From COMBO-56-21 sp041559015 (GTDB taxonomy: Archaea > Thermoplasmatota > Thermoplasmata > UBA10834): DNA of 30,411 nucleotides. Of this stretch, positions 15,764 to 23,645 are shown in pieces; position 1 is the first letter of the stretch, and every line of letters starts with the position of its first letter. The stretch covers positions 1-30,411 of the forward strand of contig JBFFED010000017.1 of the NCBI GenBank assembly GCA_041559015.1, written 5' to 3'. Both the position numbers and the translations under genes were made by a program. The notes under the pieces were generated by a model. The model saw nothing but the letters and a program-made list of their open reading frames with translations. It did not search any database and was not told where the DNA came from.

Positions 15764-18183
15764 GCCGCGAGTTCCGCGGTGCTCGTCCCATCCTCCCGCT
15801 CAAGGACCCTTATCACGTAGTTGGTCGAGTCCTTAATATCCTCGATGTGCGTGATGAGGAATATCTGCCTGAACTGGACCGACAACCTCGACAGGGCCGT
15901 CATCACGCTCCTCTTCCTATTGGGATCCTGGGACCCGAATATCTCGTCTAGCATCAGGAAGTTGATCGGGGCCGCCCCCGTCCTGTCCGCAATCATCCTG
16001 GATATCGCCAGCCTGAGAGCGAGGTTCGCGAGGTCGGACTCCCCCCCGGAGAACCTGTCCACGGGGTACATCTCGCCCTGGTCATCTATGTGCAGCTCGT
16101 AGCTCTCGTTCAGCTCCACCTTCGAGTACCTTCCCTCGGTCATGGCCTCAAAGCCCTTTGAGGTCAGCTCAGAGAGCACAGGTGCCACCCTCGCCATCAG
16201 CCGGTCCTTGAACCCAAGGAGCGTATCCACGAGCAGGCCCAGCTCCTCCGAGGCCCTCCTGTCGTGCTCGATTGCCTTCTTAACCCTCCCGATCTCCTCA
16301 AGCTCCGTCTTCGTCCTCTCGAGATCGGTGGCAGACTTTTCGCGCAAACTGCTGAGCTTCCGGACGATGTCCTTCGCGTTCCCGAGGGACGACATCTTGA
16401 GGTCGAAGTCCTTTGACGCCACTGCGTACTCCTCTTTCATCGGCTCTAGGCGAGCAGCTATGGTCTGATACTGGGCCTCTTCGCCCAGGGACCGCTTGAC
16501 CATCTCACCCACATCGCCCATCTCCTTCTCGTCGTTCTTGGCCCTGCCTGCGACTACGCGCAAGCCTATCAGCTCCTCGTGGAGCTTTCGCAGCGCATCG
16601 TGTTCGGACTTGATCTTCTTGTATTGCGATTCGTCGAATCGAATTGGCCCGATGGACCGGAGCGCTTTCCTCCTGCCATCCAAGCGCTCCTTCAGTCTGG
16701 ATAGCTCAGCCTCCTTCTCCTTGTGGGCGGCTTCCGCCTGTCTGAGCCTCATCAGCTGCTGGTCCAGGTTCGCCCGCCTCTTCCTGAGCGCCTCCTCCTT
16801 GCTCGCAATGGCCTTGAGTTCCGCTTCCAGGCCTTTCGATTCCGATGCCAGCTCCCCGACAGCCTTCTCGGCCGCCGAGGCGGACTCATCCAGCTTGACT
16901 ACGAGCAGCTCGTAGGCCTCCTCGAGGGTTCTCTCGCAAGTGGGGCACACGCCCTCTCTGCCCGCTGCTCTTATCTCCTCCAGCTTCTTGCGGTCCTTGC
17001 TCGCCGTTTCCTCGCGCTCCCTCGCCTTCGCCTTCAGTTCCCCCATCTTCGCGGACAGGTCCGCTTTCATGGTCTGGCACTCCGACATCATGCGCTCGGT
17101 CTCATCGACCTTCGACACGATGTCGTCCTGGCCGGAGGTGGCCTCCTTGGCGGCCTCGAGCTCCTTCGCTCGCCTTGCCTCCTCCTTCTCGTCCGAGGCT
17201 ATCTCGACGGACACAAGCCTCGCCCTCTCGCTCTTCTCCCTCTCCTTCTCCATCTGTTCCTTCGCTTCCGCCGCGGATGCGAACCTCTCCTCGTTGCCCT
17301 CCAACTCGGGCAACCTCTCGAGCCTTCTCTTCGCCTCCCCTAGTCTGGAGGCTATACTCTTCTCTCTGTTCCTGAGCTCTGCAATCTTCGCCCTGGTCGC
17401 CTTCAACCCGCTCGCGGCCTCGCTGTACGCATCCGCATCCTTGCGCAGACTGTCCCTTCGTTTTCTCGCGGCCTCCGCCTCGGTGTTCGCCTTTCTCTCC
17501 GCTGTTTCGGACTCCTCGAGTTCCTTCTTCGATCGTTCGGCCGCCCGTTCCAGCTCAGGAAGCCTATCTCTCAGTATCTTCTCCTTCTCTCGCCCGTCCT
17601 CGGCCAGCAGGGTCATCTGCGCGCCATCTATCCTTGATTTCGCGTCTCTCAGGTCGGCTCTGACCCTCGTGATGACATCGTCCACCGCGTCGATGCGCAG
17701 CATCCTCAGTACGACTTTCTTCCGCTCCCCCGCGGCAACGTTCTGAAGGGCGTTCAGCTCCTTCTGCCTGGCGAAGACGGATGTGAAGAACGACTTGTGG
17801 TCCATGCCTATGAGCTTCTCGACCGCACCTCGGACGGGCCTGTCGCCCTCAGCGAGGACCTTGTCCCTGGTCCTGAGTTCAGCCCGCATCGAGAGGCTCT
17901 TTCCACCCATCTCCCGGACGATCCTGTACTCTGTCCCCCCGAGCTCGAATTCAAGGGCTGCCGAGCAGACGTCAGATGCGGCCGCGCCAGCCCTCCGAAC
18001 GCCTTCCCTCGAGGTCCTCACGACTTCCTCGACGTTCCCGAAGAGCGCCCAGGCGACAGCCTCTATTATGGTGCTCTTGCCAGCGCCGTTCAGCCCGAGT
18101 ATGCCCACGACGCCATCGGGGAACTGGAGCTTGAGCTCCCTGAACCGTCTGTAGTTCCTGAGTTCGAGGTAGGATATCCTCAT
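15760..18183 (-). CDS. rad50: Rad50: DNA double-strand-break repair ATPase
   Basis: SMC-like ATPase partner of Mre11 in sensing and processing DNA ends. The 807 residues show, in order, Walker A GLNGAGKST (30-38), a long charged heptad-rich coiled coil, the zinc hook CPTC (413-416) at the coil apex, the returning coil, the ABC signature FSGGESD (711-717), Walker B FLMLDE (742-747), a SQD D-loop (about 751) and the H-loop His in ITHIED (about 779). It is somewhat shorter than many archaeal Rad50 proteins (about 850-900), so the coil arms may be short. ATG 18183 overlaps the mre11 stop as ATGA, indicating coupled translation and stoichiometric synthesis. It is the last gene of the antiporter-mre11-rad50 unit. 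Confidence 0.97.
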   Translation of the reverse strand: MRISYLELRNYRRFRELKLQFPDGVVGILGLNGAGKSTIIEAVAWALFGNVEEVVRTSREGVRRAGAAASDVCSAALEFELGGTEYRIVREMGGKSLSMRAELRTRDKVLAEGDRPVRGAVEKLIGMDHKSFFTSVFARQKELNALQNVAAGERKKVVLRMLRIDAVDDVITRVRADLRDAKSRIDGAQMTLLAEDGREKEKILRDRLPELERAAERSKKELEESETAERKANTEAEAARKRRDSLRKDADAYSEAASGLKATRAKIAELRNREKSIASRLGEAKRRLERLPELEGNEERFASAAEAKEQMEKEREKSERARLVSVEIASDEKEEARRAKELEAAKEATSGQDDIVSKVDETERMMSECQTMKADLSAKMGELKAKAREREETASKDRKKLEEIRAAGREGVCPTCERTLEEAYELLVVKLDESASAAEKAVGELASESKGLEAELKAIASKEEALRKRRANLDQQLMRLRQAEAAHKEKEAELSRLKERLDGRRKALRSIGPIRFDESQYKKIKSEHDALRKLHEELIGLRVVAGRAKNDEKEMGDVGEMVKRSLGEEAQYQTIAARLEPMKEEYAVASKDFDLKMSSLGNAKDIVRKLSSLREKSATDLERTKTELEEIGRVKKAIEHDRRASEELGLLVDTLLGFKDRLMARVAPVLSELTSKGFEAMTEGRYSKVELNESYELHIDDQGEMYPVDRFSGGESDLANLALRLAISRMIADRTGAAPINFLMLDEIFGSQDPNRKRSVMTALSRLSVQFRQIFLITHIEDIKDSTNYVIRVLEREDGTSTAELAA

Positions 18184-19295
18184 TCTTCGTCCCCCTCGAG
18201 ATATGGCATGCCGAGGGCGAGCAGGCGCGCCTTCTTCTCGTCGGTCATGTCCATTGACGCAACGTACTTCTTGAACTCGTCCGCGAGCAGGCCGATGTGC
18301 GAGTCGCCTTCTTGTGAGCCGCTCTCCGCCTCCTCAGCCCGCTCTACCTTCAGCTCGAAGTGCAGAGCGCTGCTCCCCAGCCTTCTCAGGGCACCCAAGT
18401 CCAGGCTGCGATACGCCTCGGAGGCCACGTTCCTGATGACCAGCCTCACGACCTTGTCATCTATCGACGAGCCGCTGATCTTCTCCCGGACTCCGTTCAA
18501 GATCTCTGACGATGAAGAGCCCTTGGCCTCAAACGCGTCTATGTCCAGCATCTCCCTGATCGGCAGTTTGTGGAACTTAACCGAGTGGGAGCTCAGGTCG
18601 ACCTCCACGAGGCCCTTGTCCTGGCCAGCCTCGCCGAACCCCATCCGCTCGGTAGAGCCTGAGTAGTACGCCCTTTGTGTGACCTTGGCGAAGTGGTGGA
18701 AGTGTCCCAAGGCGATGTAATCCCAGTCGTCCTCCAAGGACTCCTGCGAGACAGCCTGTTCGTTGAACTCGTCCATGTTGTAGGTCCTCGAACCGGTGAC
18801 TCCAGCGTGCAGCACTAGGACGTTGAGTCCGGAATCCTTGTCAGGCTCCGCGCTCATCACGACCTCCGCGAGGCTGGGCGTGACTGAGTGGGGGACGGCT
18901 TTCACCGTCGCGTCGCCGATTCTGATGTCCGCAACTCCAGGCTCGTGGACCGGATGGATGTGCTCGAGGTGCTCGAAGATACGGAACAAGCTGCCCGTCT
19001 CCCTCAGGCGAGGCGTTGAGTGGTTCCCCGAGATGAGCACTGTCTCAATGCCAGCTCGAGAGAGCTTGATCATCTGTTTGAGGGCGGCATCTATGGCCCT
19101 GTTCTGGGGGCGGACGGTGTCAAAGAGGTCACCCGAGTGGACCACGATATCGGGCTTGAGCTCGATCGCCTTGTCCACTGCCTGCGCGAACGCTCCGTAG
19201 ACATCTGCCTCTCGCTGGTTGATGCCCTCAACAGGGTCGAGCTTCGAGTATGCACTGAACCCGAGGTGCGTGTCAGAGATGTGCACGAGCTTCAA
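18180..19295 (-). CDS. mre11: Mre11: DNA double-strand-break repair nuclease
   Basis: Mn2+-dependent calcineurin-like phosphoesterase nuclease that works with Rad50. Of 371 residues, the phosphoesterase motifs are SDTHLG (7-12, Asp8 and His10), SGDLFD (54-59), SGNHS (89-93), LHAG (162-165) and GHFHH (197-201). Motif III has Ser93 where GNHD is common; Asn91 and His92 are kept, so nuclease activity is still expected. The C-terminus (about 280-371), with acidic and basic helices, should be the Rad50-binding region. The start codon is TTG (19293-19295), overlapping the antiporter stop as TTGA. The frame has a stop three codons upstream and no nearby in-frame ATG, so TTG is the only sensible start. 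No herA or nurA is adjacent. Confidence 0.96.
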   Translation of the reverse strand: MKLVHISDTHLGFSAYSKLDPVEGINQREADVYGAFAQAVDKAIELKPDIVVHSGDLFDTVRPQNRAIDAALKQMIKLSRAGIETVLISGNHSTPRLRETGSLFRIFEHLEHIHPVHEPGVADIRIGDATVKAVPHSVTPSLAEVVMSAEPDKDSGLNVLVLHAGVTGSRTYNMDEFNEQAVSQESLEDDWDYIALGHFHHFAKVTQRAYYSGSTERMGFGEAGQDKGLVEVDLSSHSVKFHKLPIREMLDIDAFEAKGSSSSEILNGVREKISGSSIDDKVVRLVIRNVASEAYRSLDLGALRRLGSSALHFELKVERAEEAESGSQEGDSHIGLLADEFKKYVASMDMTDEKKARLLALGMPYLEGDEE

Positions 19296-21166
19296 ACCCT
19301 GTCACGCTCCATCGCCGTGATTATGTCCTCAATGTCCTCCAGGTCGGTGGAGGGTTCTCCTACCGCAGGGCTTGCCGTCCCCTCGAAGATGCCTTCAAGG
19401 CTCTTGTCTATTGTCTGGACCGAGCTCCAGATGGCCGTGATTGCAGCGACGATGACCGCCGCCGACAGCATGGCGAACACAGGTCCCTGTTCTCTCAGCG
19501 ATTGCACCAGCGGTGACACCACGATGAACCCAACGACCAGATAGAACGCCAGGAAGATCCACTTCAACGCCTTCGCCGTGTCGTGGTATCCTATGTTCTC
19601 TGCGGACTTCGTGCTGAGCATGGCCTCGCTCGTGGATATCTCGATCAGCCTTATGGTCCTTGACCAGATGCCGAAAACCGAGGCCGCGACGACAGTGAGC
19701 GTGCCTGTGAGGAGTATGAACAGGAGCAGCCATCCATTCCCGCCCACCAGGTATGCGTAGGTCGAGGTCTCCGGGGACAGGCTGACGTAGACTGCGATGG
19801 CTGAGACCATGGCGACGACATAGATGAACAATCTAGATACACTGTCCCTCATCTCGTTTGACAGTCGAAGAGACTTACCGGAGCGCTGCTTCACGTTTCT
19901 GAAGAGGAGGTTCAGGTACGTGGTCATCAGGAGCATCGGTCTGGGCACTCGCGATTCGATGCCCCGTACCACCTTTTCTGAGTACCTCACACTGTAGGGC
20001 ACTATGAGCGCGGTGATGGTCGTGACGACGACTATTGTGGAGTACAGGTTTATGTTCTCTCGGATGCCGGGAGAGCCGATGGCCACCGCGGCTATCATCA
20101 GTGAGAACTCGCCAATGGCCACCATCCTCAGCCCCGCCCCAATCGCGTTCCTAGCCCCGAAGCCGAAGATGAATGTCGAGAGAGTGCAGGAGAACAGCTT
20201 CGCGAGCACGAAGACGGCCGCTATGATCAGGGCGGTGGCCACGAATTCGACCCTCAGGAACAGCTCTGGGTCCACCAGCATCCCGACCGTTATGAAGAAG
20301 ATGGCTCCGAACAGGTCCCTCACGGGTTCCACTCGCCGCACGACATCCCCAAGGTACTTGGACTCCGAGACGATGACTCCCATTACGAACGCGCCTATCG
20401 CCTCGGAGAACCCAATGTACCTTGAGAACGCAGCCATCGAGAAGCAGAGCCCCAGGACCGTCAGGACCATCAGTTCGCCAGAACGCTGTCTCCCGACGTA
20501 ATTCACCAGTCTGGGGACTATGGCCAGTCCAAACACTATCGCGGCGACAACGAATAAGCCCATCTTGAGGAGGAGCTCGGTCAGCGCCTCTGGGCTCACG
20601 CTCCCCTGGTATATGAGCCCGGACACGGCCGCGAGTATGAGCACCGCCGCGAAGTCCTCGACGACGAGAAGGCCGATGACGAGCCGTGCCTTCTCGTTGC
20701 TTAGCCCGCCGCTCTCCATCAGCGATCTCACTATGATCATGGTCGACGCGACGGAGAGGACGGCGCCGAGAAGGGTCGACTCGAGCGTCGTCCACCCGAG
20801 CGCCCTTCCGAGCTGGAACCCGATTCCTATCATGAGGAAGATCTCCATCGACGCGGCGGCGATCACGGTGATGCCGATCTTCCTCAGCTGCTTGAAGCTG
20901 AATTCCAGTCCTATCGAGAACGTAAGGAGTATGATGCCCAGGCGGGCGAGCATTTCGATGATGGGGTTCGCCGTGATGATTATGGACCCGCCCGATATCT
21001 CGAGGTCGAACTCGGCCGAGGTGACTAGGGGTCCGGCGACCATCCCCGCGACGAGATATCCGAGAATCAGTGGCTGCCGGAGCCGATTGAAGAGGATGAT
21101 GATGAAGGCCGCTACGGCTATCACGATGGCCATGCTGATTAGGAACCCGGTCTGTAAATCTAGCAT
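19292..21166 (-). CDS. CPA2-family (KefB-like) cation:proton antiporter with extra C-terminal membrane domain
   Basis: A 624-residue polytopic membrane protein. The N-terminal ~400 residues match monovalent cation/proton antiporter-2 proteins: FNRLRQPLILGYLVAGMVAGP, LLTFSIGLEFS, SVASTMIIVRSL, GLLVVEDFAAVLIL (with the ion-site region) and AIGAFVMGVIVSES. Na+/H+ or K+/H+ exchange is expected. Instead of the usual RCK/TrkA-N regulatory domain, the last ~200 residues hold about four more hydrophobic helices and a short acidic tail ending EDIEDIITAMERDRV. It is the first gene of an operon and overlaps mre11 by TTGA. The predicted transcript has a leader of about 100 nt with a stable hairpin. The ion is not decidable from sequence. 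Confidence 0.92.
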   Translation of the reverse strand: MLDLQTGFLISMAIVIAVAAFIIILFNRLRQPLILGYLVAGMVAGPLVTSAEFDLEISGGSIIITANPIIEMLARLGIILLTFSIGLEFSFKQLRKIGITVIAAASMEIFLMIGIGFQLGRALGWTTLESTLLGAVLSVASTMIIVRSLMESGGLSNEKARLVIGLLVVEDFAAVLILAAVSGLIYQGSVSPEALTELLLKMGLFVVAAIVFGLAIVPRLVNYVGRQRSGELMVLTVLGLCFSMAAFSRYIGFSEAIGAFVMGVIVSESKYLGDVVRRVEPVRDLFGAIFFITVGMLVDPELFLRVEFVATALIIAAVFVLAKLFSCTLSTFIFGFGARNAIGAGLRMVAIGEFSLMIAAVAIGSPGIRENINLYSTIVVVTTITALIVPYSVRYSEKVVRGIESRVPRPMLLMTTYLNLLFRNVKQRSGKSLRLSNEMRDSVSRLFIYVVAMVSAIAVYVSLSPETSTYAYLVGGNGWLLLFILLTGTLTVVAASVFGIWSRTIRLIEISTSEAMLSTKSAENIGYHDTAKALKWIFLAFYLVVGFIVVSPLVQSLREQGPVFAMLSAAVIVAAITAIWSSVQTIDKSLEGIFEGTASPAVGEPSTDLEDIEDIITAMERDRV

Positions 21167-21198
21167 TCTTACGGCACCGTGCAGGTTCTTGCGAGGTC

Positions 21199-21269
21199 AT
21201 CGGTCGGTACTGTGCGCATGCCTATGCGTCGTCGTCTCAATCTCTCGCCTGGCGCTCGGTACGACCGAT
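21199..21269 (-). promoter_or_regulatory. Nested hairpin in the leader of the antiporter-mre11-rad50 operon
   Basis: Arms 21258-21269 and 21199-21210 pair as 8 bp (AUCGGUCG), a one-base bulge, then 3 bp. Inside lies a second hairpin, CGCAT-AGGC-ATGCG (minus-strand reading, 21215-21228). A minus-strand TATA-like element at 21293-21301 would start RNA at about 21270, exactly at the outer arm. The structure ends 32 nt before the ATG at 21166. No known riboswitch is recognised. Confidence 0.5.
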
Positions 21270-21274
21270 TCGTC

Positions 21275-21306
21275 CCACGCATGAGGTTCTCTTTACTTAA
21301 GCGTGG
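21275..21306. promoter_or_regulatory. TATA-like element flanked by inverted repeat CCACGC/GCGTGG
   Basis: CTTAAGTAA on the minus strand (about 21293-21301) is the likely TATA box of the antiporter operon. It lies between CCACGC (21275-21280) and GCGTGG (21301-21306), a 6-bp inverted repeat with a 20-bp spacer, which could be an operator or chance symmetry. Confidence 0.4.
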
Positions 21307-21347
21307 CTATCGGTCAGGGGGGACGGCCACGATTCCTGAGCATGAAA

Positions 21348-21357
21348 CATTAATGAG
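21348..21357 (+). promoter_or_regulatory. Possible TATA box of the FtsZ-like gene
   Basis: ACATTAATGA, centred about 30 bp before the ATG at 21382, is the only AT-rich element at the expected distance. The match is weak. A start of transcription near 21378 would fall inside the adjacent hairpin sequence. Confidence 0.4.
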
Positions 21358-21364
21358 CGCCTAG

Positions 21365-21381
21365 CCCGATGCGGAATCGGG
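21365..21381 (+). promoter_or_regulatory. Perfect hairpin abutting the FtsZ-like start codon
   Basis: CCCGAT-GCGGA-ATCGGG, six perfect pairs with a 5-nt loop, ends one base before the ATG at 21382. It could be an operator overlapping the transcription start or, if transcription begins upstream, an RNA hairpin that limits initiation. Confidence 0.5.
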
Positions 21382-22326
21382 ATGCCAACTCTGAGAACCA
21401 GGTTCACCGCATCGACCGGTGAGCAGAAGGTGCGCGTGAAGCTGTTCGGTGTCGGGAGTGCTGGCTGCAGCATGATTGACGGCGCACAGTTCCCTACTGT
21501 GGCTGTGTCGGCCTCCGCTGCCGATCTGGCGAGGTGCAGGGCTGACAGGAGGGTGCTGATAGGGCCGGAGAGGCTCAACGGGCTCTCGGAGTCGGGCCCC
21601 GAGCTCATGAAGAAGTTGCCGTCCATAGTCGGCCATGAACTGCTCGATGTGTTCAACAACACGGAGATCGCCTTCGTGATGTGCGGCCTTGGAGGCGCTA
21701 CCGGAAGCCTGGGCGCCAAGATACTCGCCTCTGTCGCAAGGGCCAAAGGCTCGTTGGGAATCGTCCTCGCAGCGACACCGTTCTCAGTCGAGAGCGCCAG
21801 GAGGCGGGAATTCGCGGAGCACACGGTGCGGGACCTCATGAGGGTGTCATCCCTGTGCATCGAGTTCTCCAACGACAAACTCACCTCGATGGCACCGAAC
21901 CTCCCGCTATCGAGGGCCTTCGCGATCCAGGATGCGATCATGATGAGGCCCGTTATGGACCTCTGCTCTACCTTCGCACGCACGGATGTGACCGCATTCC
22001 GGGAGGTAGTGGGCCGCTTCACCTACGGACGATTCGGGCTGGGCCTGGCCCGGGGTGACGACCGCGTTGAGAGGGCGGTTCACGACGCCCTCACATCCCC
22101 CTGGTTCGATTTCGAACTCGGCTCTGCCAGGGCGGCCTTGGTCATATACTCCGCCGCCGATCCATGGGACAGGGAGGAGGAACGCATCCTCTCGGAGGTC
22201 TCGGAGAGGCTCCCGTGCTCGAGCATCATGGGAGGGTCCTACCCGGACTCCTCCCTCGGCGAGCGCATAAGGATCAGCGTCATCATCGCGCGTGACCCGG
22301 CCACCGGACCGGCAGCCTCTGGATAG
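21382..22326 (+). CDS. Divergent FtsZ/tubulin-superfamily protein
   Basis: A 314-residue protein aligning by eye along the whole FtsZ core. T1-like loop LFGVGSAGCSMI (21-32), tubulin signature LGGATGSLGAK (103-113, in place of GGGTGTG), TPFSVESARRREFAE (132-146), SNDKL (163-167, cf. FtsZ PNDRL), then the C-terminal domain with GLARGDDRVERAVHDAL (cf. GEDRAEEAA) and a final strand IRISVIIA. The T7 catalytic loop is altered: FARTDVTAF (about 198-206) aligns to NVDFADV with Asn and the first Asp lost and the second Asp (D202) kept. There is no C-terminal tail or conserved partner peptide. Nucleotide binding is likely, GTPase activation doubtful. A role in membrane or cytoskeletal organisation is inferred from the superfamily. 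Bacterial and archaeal FtsZ-like side families are the closest concept. Confidence 0.85.
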   Translation: MPTLRTRFTASTGEQKVRVKLFGVGSAGCSMIDGAQFPTVAVSASAADLARCRADRRVLIGPERLNGLSESGPELMKKLPSIVGHELLDVFNNTEIAFVMCGLGGATGSLGAKILASVARAKGSLGIVLAATPFSVESARRREFAEHTVRDLMRVSSLCIEFSNDKLTSMAPNLPLSRAFAIQDAIMMRPVMDLCSTFARTDVTAFREVVGRFTYGRFGLGLARGDDRVERAVHDALTSPWFDFELGSARAALVIYSAADPWDREEERILSEVSERLPCSSIMGGSYPDSSLGERIRISVIIARDPATGPAASG

Positions 22327-22356
22327 ATAATATCTTCTCCAATATAATAAAATATT
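22325..22356 (+). promoter_or_regulatory. AT-rich promoter of the saccharopine-dehydrogenase-like gene
   Basis: A tract of about 32 bp, almost all A/T, with GATAATAT (22325-22332) about 30 bp from the ATG at 22361 and ATATAATAAAATATT just after. It stands out against GC-rich surroundings. The first element fits a leaderless transcript. Confidence 0.5.
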
Positions 22357-22360
22357 CAAT

Positions 22361-23575
22361 ATGATTGGCAAACCTCTATTAACCCGCAACCACAATCGGG
22401 GTCCAGAGGTCGGAAAAACGAAGGTAGTTCAGCTCGGTTGCGGAATAACAGGGCTAGTGTGTGCGGAAATGCTTGCGGGGAACAAGGACGTTGATGAGCT
22501 GGTCCTCGCGGATTCGTATCTGGACGCCGCCAAATCAATGGCGGCTCGGGTCAAGAACCCGAAGATGTCCATACAGAAGGTCGACGCGTCCAGACCATCG
22601 GAGCTCAGGAAGCTCCTGAAGGGCAAGGATCTGGTCGTCAGCTCAGTGCCCTGGAAACTGCTCTCTGGAGTCTTTCAGGCGGCAGTCGCCACAGGGACCG
22701 ATTACGTCGACTTCAGCCTGACCGCGAACAGCATGAAGCAATTCAGGGAGTACAGGAAGACATGCAAGGATAGTGGGATCACGGCGCTCACGGCTTGCGG
22801 GGCCGATCCTGGCATATCCGACGTGTTCGCCAGGTATGGGGCAGACCGGCTCGACCGTCCGGAGGAAGCCTATGTCAGAGACGGGGACTGCGGGGTCGCC
22901 AAAGGCTACGATTTCTTCACGCTCTGGTCCCCTGTCGACATGGTCGAGGAGGCCACTACTCCCGCTGCGGTCTTCGTGAACGGCAGGCACAAGTTCTTGC
23001 CACCGTTGCACAAGAGAGAGATATACCGCTTCCCAGACCCGATAGGACCCCTTCCCGTGTACAACACGACGCATGAGGAGACATACCTGATGCCGGCGTA
23101 CATCAAGGGCATACGCAAGGCAGACTTCAAGATCGCCATAGATGACGAGTGGGCGGCCGCCGCCAACATGATCAGGAAGTTGGGGATGCACAGCCTCGAG
23201 CCCATCGATGTCAAAGGCGTCAAGGTGCGGCCGATAGATGTCATCGTCTCCCAGATGCCGAGGCCAGTGGAGCTCGCTGGGAAGGTGAAGGGCCATGCTG
23301 GTGTGGTCGTCGAGGTCATAGGCCGCAGGAAGGGCAAGAGGATGATGGTGAAGACCTGGACGACTATGTCTCACGAGAAGGCCTGGAAGATATGCCGGAG
23401 CAACGCGACGGGCTATCTGGTCGGCGCGGGAGGCGCTGTCGGCGCGGAAATGGTACTGTCGGGGGACGTCAAGGGCCCAGGCATGTTCGTCCCAGAACAG
23501 CTGCCGGCAGACAGGTTCGTGAAGAGGCTACCGTCCAAGCAGCTGCAGATGAAGCAGGAGATGACCACTCTCTGA
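22361..23575 (+). CDS. Saccharopine dehydrogenase-like NAD(P)-dependent oxidoreductase
   Basis: A 404-residue soluble enzyme of the saccharopine dehydrogenase / lysine-oxoglutarate reductase family. The Rossmann loop GCGITG is at 26-31, then LVLADSY and VDASRPSEL, a conserved VSSVPW (about 94-99), TDYVDFS, and the family hallmark ALTACGADPGISDVFA (about 144-159). The family oxidises or forms secondary amines at the epsilon-nitrogen of lysine or related amines. The true substrate here is not shown, and lysine metabolism genes are not adjacent. The first 20 residues before the Rossmann strand are unusual, but no other in-frame start exists. Preceded by an AT-rich promoter. Confidence 0.88.
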   Translation: MIGKPLLTRNHNRGPEVGKTKVVQLGCGITGLVCAEMLAGNKDVDELVLADSYLDAAKSMAARVKNPKMSIQKVDASRPSELRKLLKGKDLVVSSVPWKLLSGVFQAAVATGTDYVDFSLTANSMKQFREYRKTCKDSGITALTACGADPGISDVFARYGADRLDRPEEAYVRDGDCGVAKGYDFFTLWSPVDMVEEATTPAAVFVNGRHKFLPPLHKREIYRFPDPIGPLPVYNTTHEETYLMPAYIKGIRKADFKIAIDDEWAAAANMIRKLGMHSLEPIDVKGVKVRPIDVIVSQMPRPVELAGKVKGHAGVVVEVIGRRKGKRMMVKTWTTMSHEKAWKICRSNATGYLVGAGGAVGAEMVLSGDVKGPGMFVPEQLPADRFVKRLPSKQLQMKQEMTTL

Positions 23576-23645
23576 GGGGACCCATTCTAGAGAAGCCGAT
23601 GGACTTGGGATGCCCACTCCTTGCCATCATCTCCGCCGTGTGCGC

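Noticed and set aside
16940..18666. Long plus-strand open frames opposite rad50 and mre11
   Set aside because: Ser/Leu-rich mirror translations of coiled-coil codons; the minus strand has Walker A/B, zinc hook and phosphoesterase motifs.
20520..21284. A 254-codon plus-strand frame opposite the antiporter
   Set aside because: Shadow of membrane-helix codons; no motif, and it crosses the regulatory region of the antiporter operon.
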